From positions 1-34,011 of the forward strand of contig CAJUGG010000048.1 of the NCBI GenBank assembly GCA_910585995.1: a stretch of 34,011 bases of DNA, written 5' to 3'. The notes under the pieces were generated by a model that ran no database searches, was not told the origin of the DNA, and was given only the letters and a program-made list of their open reading frames with translations. Each line of letters starts with the position of its first letter. The stretch's first letter is position 1. This document shows positions 32,324-34,011 of the stretch, piece after piece. The translations under genes and the position numbers were made by a program. This DNA comes from an uncultured Lachnospiraceae bacterium. Its GTDB lineage: Bacteria > Bacillota > Clostridia > Lachnospirales > Lachnospiraceae.

Positions 32324-33267
32324 GACTTGGGTTTTTACTGGATCTGCTGATTGGAGATCCCTACTGGCTCTATCACCCGATTCGCTTAGTGGGGCGCCTG
32401 ATTGAGAGCTTAGAGACGCTGCTTCGCAGGATCTTTCCCAAGACGCAGGGGGGAGAGTTTCTGGCAGGAGTGTTTTTACTGGTGCTGACCGCGGGGATCA
32501 CTTTCGGTGCGGCGTCTGGCCTTTTGTATCTGGCGGGGTGTGTGCATCCGTATCTGAGATTTTTTTTAGAGACGGTGATGTGCTATCAGCTTTTGGCGAC
32601 CAAGGCGTTAAAGGATGAGACGATGAAGGTGTATCAGGCGTTAAAAGCGGGAGATTTGGAAGGTGCACGCTATGCAGTGTCTATGGTGGTGGGTCGCGAC
32701 ACGGCGGTCTTGGACGAGACAGGAGTCACTAAGGCGGCAGTGGAGACGGTGGCAGAGAATACGTCGGACGGCATCGTGGCACCGCTTCTTTTTATGGTGA
32801 TTGGCGGAGCACCGCTGGGATATTTTTACAAAGCGGTTAATACGATGGATTCCATGGTGGGATATAAAAATGAGCGGTATCTGTATTTTGGCAGAGCAGC
32901 AGCGAGATTTGATGATGTACTCAACTATCTCCCGGCTCGGCTCTCGGCGTTTCTGATGATCGGCGCGAGCGCTCTGTCAGGGATGGATGCGCGGCATGCT
33001 TTTCGGATCTATCAAAGAGATCACGCGCATCACGCAAGCCCCAACTCAGCCCATACAGAGGCAGTGACTGCAGGAGCGCTGCATATTGAACTGGCAGGCA
33101 ACGCATACTATTTTGGAAAACTATATGAAAAGCCGACGATTGGAGATGCAGACCGTCCGGTGGAATACGAAGATATCCGGCGGGCCAATCAACTATTGTA
33201 TGGAACGGCGGTCCTGGCACTTGTGATCTGTCTGGCGGTGAAAGGAGTGATCTTATGGATACTGTAA
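32299..33267 (+). CDS. cbiB: Adenosylcobinamide-phosphate synthase
   Basis: Membrane enzyme that joins aminopropanol phosphate to adenosylcobyric acid. The opening LAVGLGFLLDLLIGDPYWLYHPIRLVG is a CbiB signature, with LSRxVGRDT-type SMVVGRDTAVLDETGVTKAAVETVAENTSDGIVAPL and the following AVNTMDSMVGYKNERY. DAXXHASPNSAHTEA-like HAHHASPNSAHTEAVTAGAL marks the C-terminal domain. Hydrophobic segments are at about 45-70 and 295-320. ATG 32299 is chosen because GGAGGGG lies upstream and the earlier frame overlaps cobC more than needed. The length is 322 residues. It overlaps btuR by 13 bases. Confidence 0.93.
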   Translation: MELSMLAVGLGFLLDLLIGDPYWLYHPIRLVGRLIESLETLLRRIFPKTQGGEFLAGVFLLVLTAGITFGAASGLLYLAGCVHPYLRFFLETVMCYQLLATKALKDETMKVYQALKAGDLEGARYAVSMVVGRDTAVLDETGVTKAAVETVAENTSDGIVAPLLFMVIGGAPLGYFYKAVNTMDSMVGYKNERYLYFGRAAARFDDVLNYLPARLSAFLMIGASALSGMDARHAFRIYQRDHAHHASPNSAHTEAVTAGALHIELAGNAYYFGKLYEKPTIGDADRPVEYEDIRRANQLLYGTAVLALVICLAVKGVILWIL

Positions 33268-33785
33268 AAGGATGTCTGCACATTTACTGCGGAGACGGAA
33301 AAGGCAAGACGACGGCCGCCGTGGGACTTGCCGTGCGCGCAGCAGGATATGGGATGAAAGTATTATTTTGCCAGTGTATGAAAGACGGAAGCTCCAGCGA
33401 AGTAAAGATGCTTGAGAAACTGGGGATTGACTATTGCTGCTGCCAGGAGAAATTTGGATTTTTCTGGAATATGACAGAAGAGCAGAAAAAAGATGCTGCC
33501 TCTGCCTACACCCAGCTCTTCCTGGATGTGACCAAAAAGGCGGCAGAAGAAGGCTATGAGATGCTCATCATCGACGAGTTCATGAGCGCTTATGAACACG
33601 GTCTGATCGATCAGAAAAAAGCCCTTTCCCTTCTGGTCAATCGCCCTCAAGGACTGGAAGTAATACTGACCGGACGAGATCCAGGAGAAGAACTCTTAGA
33701 ACTGGCGGATTATGTGACAGAGATGAAGAAGAGGAAACATCCGTTCGATCACGGAGTGGGGGCAAGGAGAGGGATTGAGATGTAA
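33255..33785 (+). CDS. btuR: Corrinoid adenosyltransferase
   Basis: Transfers adenosyl from ATP to cob(I)yrinic acid or other corrinoids (CobA/BtuR family, not the PduO or EutT types). The P-loop is GDGKGKTTAAVGLAVRA, with G13-K18-T19. CQCMKDGSSSEVKMLEKLG, MLIIDEFMSAYEHGLID, LEVILTGRDPGEELLELADYV and the final HPFDHGVGARRGIE complete the family order. At 176 residues it is standard. AAAGGAG lies 8 bases before ATG 33255. It is the last gene of the cluster. Its TAA is followed in the same frame by a remnant of an antitoxin-like gene. Confidence 0.95.
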   Translation: MDTVKGCLHIYCGDGKGKTTAAVGLAVRAAGYGMKVLFCQCMKDGSSSEVKMLEKLGIDYCCCQEKFGFFWNMTEEQKKDAASAYTQLFLDVTKKAAEEGYEMLIIDEFMSAYEHGLIDQKKALSLLVNRPQGLEVILTGRDPGEELLELADYVTEMKKRKHPFDHGVGARRGIEM

Positions 33786-33968
33786 AAAATTCATAAAAAT
33801 TTTGTTATTTCCGGCAGAGAGCAGGTGGAGATGTTTGCAGATGCGATTGAAGCATCTGCCAATGACCGTCCGGTTCGTGTTCCTGTGGCTGTGAAGGAAA
33901 TTAAAGGAGAAGCTGAATTAAGGGCATTTATGGAAATGAGGAAGAAAGCGAATGCTAATAAAGGATAA
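33786..33968 (+). pseudogene. Antitoxin-like gene remnant lacking a start codon
   Basis: The frame after the btuR TAA (33783-33785) reads KIHKNFVISGREQVEMFADA and continues to an ending MRKKANANKG, stopping at 33968. It is clearly homologous to the 64-residue protein at the left edge, especially the KNFVISG and QVEMFADAIEASAN blocks. No ATG, GTG or TTG lies at the expected start. The last btuR codon (ATG 33780) is followed directly by TAA, so an original start could have been lost by a nonsense change in codon 2 or by truncation at a junction. AAGGAGAGG (33764-33772) lies upstream. An internal ATG at about 33832 would remove most of the N-terminal strand. Confidence 0.65.
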
Positions 33969-34011
33969 ATACATCAAAATTAACATTCGTGAATATTTAG
34001 CATTAGGTGCC
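33952..34011 (+). CDS. GNAT acetyltransferase-like toxin partner, 5' end only
   Basis: ATG 33952 begins inside the antitoxin-like remnant and overlaps its stop by 17 bases, as in the left-edge pair. Only 20 residues (LIKDKYIKINIREYLALGA after the Met) are in the window; NIREYL aligns with the left copy. The GNAT assignment is by analogy, since the catalytic region is outside the window. It shows that the same gene pair recurs in opposite orientation at the other end of the cluster. Confidence 0.5.
   Translation, partial: MLIKDKYIKINIREYLALGA

Noticed and set aside
1..34011. tRNA or rRNA genes
   Set aside because: No cloverleaf with a TTCGAnTC-type arm or rRNA-like sequence was noticed on either strand, though a covariance search was not possible.

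Overview
The window looks like a chromosome segment of a gut-type anaerobic Firmicute, most likely Lachnospiraceae. This rests on codon style, strong AGGAGG-type ribosome binding sites, a VanS-like kinase with a degenerate ATP lid, CobA-HemD fusion architecture and clostridial small proteins. The assignment is by pattern only; no database search was possible.

Layout. (1) 1-590: an outward-facing minus-strand pair, a small antitoxin-like protein and a GNAT-type partner that runs off the edge and carries a frameshift. (2) 576-1866: a promoter, a structured repeat (copy A), then an HD-domain protein and an iron-sulfur flavoprotein. (3) 1934-3625: decayed DNA, namely an RpiR-type regulator with two offsetting frameshifts followed by the C-terminal part of a GltS glutamate symporter. 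(4) 3638-7186: a bidirectional terminator, a 57-residue minus-strand protein, and an OmpR-type response regulator with a 775-residue sensor kinase. (5) 7252-10347: a promoter, cobalamin riboswitch and terminator controlling cbiF-hemA-cbiH, closed by a second terminator. (6) 10331-33785: a promoter inside that terminator, then hemC-cobA-hemD (one protein), a DUF2971 protein, cobD, a 1657-residue DUF4132 protein, cbiP, cbiC, a DUF1801 protein, cobT, structured repeat copy B, thyX, cbiD, cbiG, cobK-cbiE-cbiT (one protein), cbiA, cobU, cobS, a short cobU-like gene, cobC, cbiB and btuR. (7) 33786-34011: a second copy of the antitoxin/GNAT pair, now on the plus strand; its antitoxin has no start codon and abuts the btuR stop in the same frame.

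How it works together. HemA makes the ALA precursor from glutamyl-tRNA. HemC and HemD build uroporphyrinogen III and the SUMT domain makes precorrin-2. CbiH, F, G, D, J(CobK), E, T and C carry out the oxygen-independent corrin ring steps. CbiA and CbiP amidate, BtuR adenosylates, CobD and CbiB attach the aminopropanol arm, and CobU, CobT, CobC and CobS assemble the lower loop. Not found here: cbiL, a cobaltochelatase (cbiK/cbiX), a precorrin-2 dehydrogenase, hemB, hemL and cobalt transport genes, so the pathway needs genes elsewhere.

The most unusual signals are two approximately 112-nt elements with a covarying 14-bp hairpin in front of the HD-domain gene and thyX, the uncharacterised DUF4132/DUF2971/DUF1801 genes inside the B12 cluster, a short CobU relative with an altered P-loop, and the related toxin-antitoxin-like pairs in opposite orientation at the two window ends.
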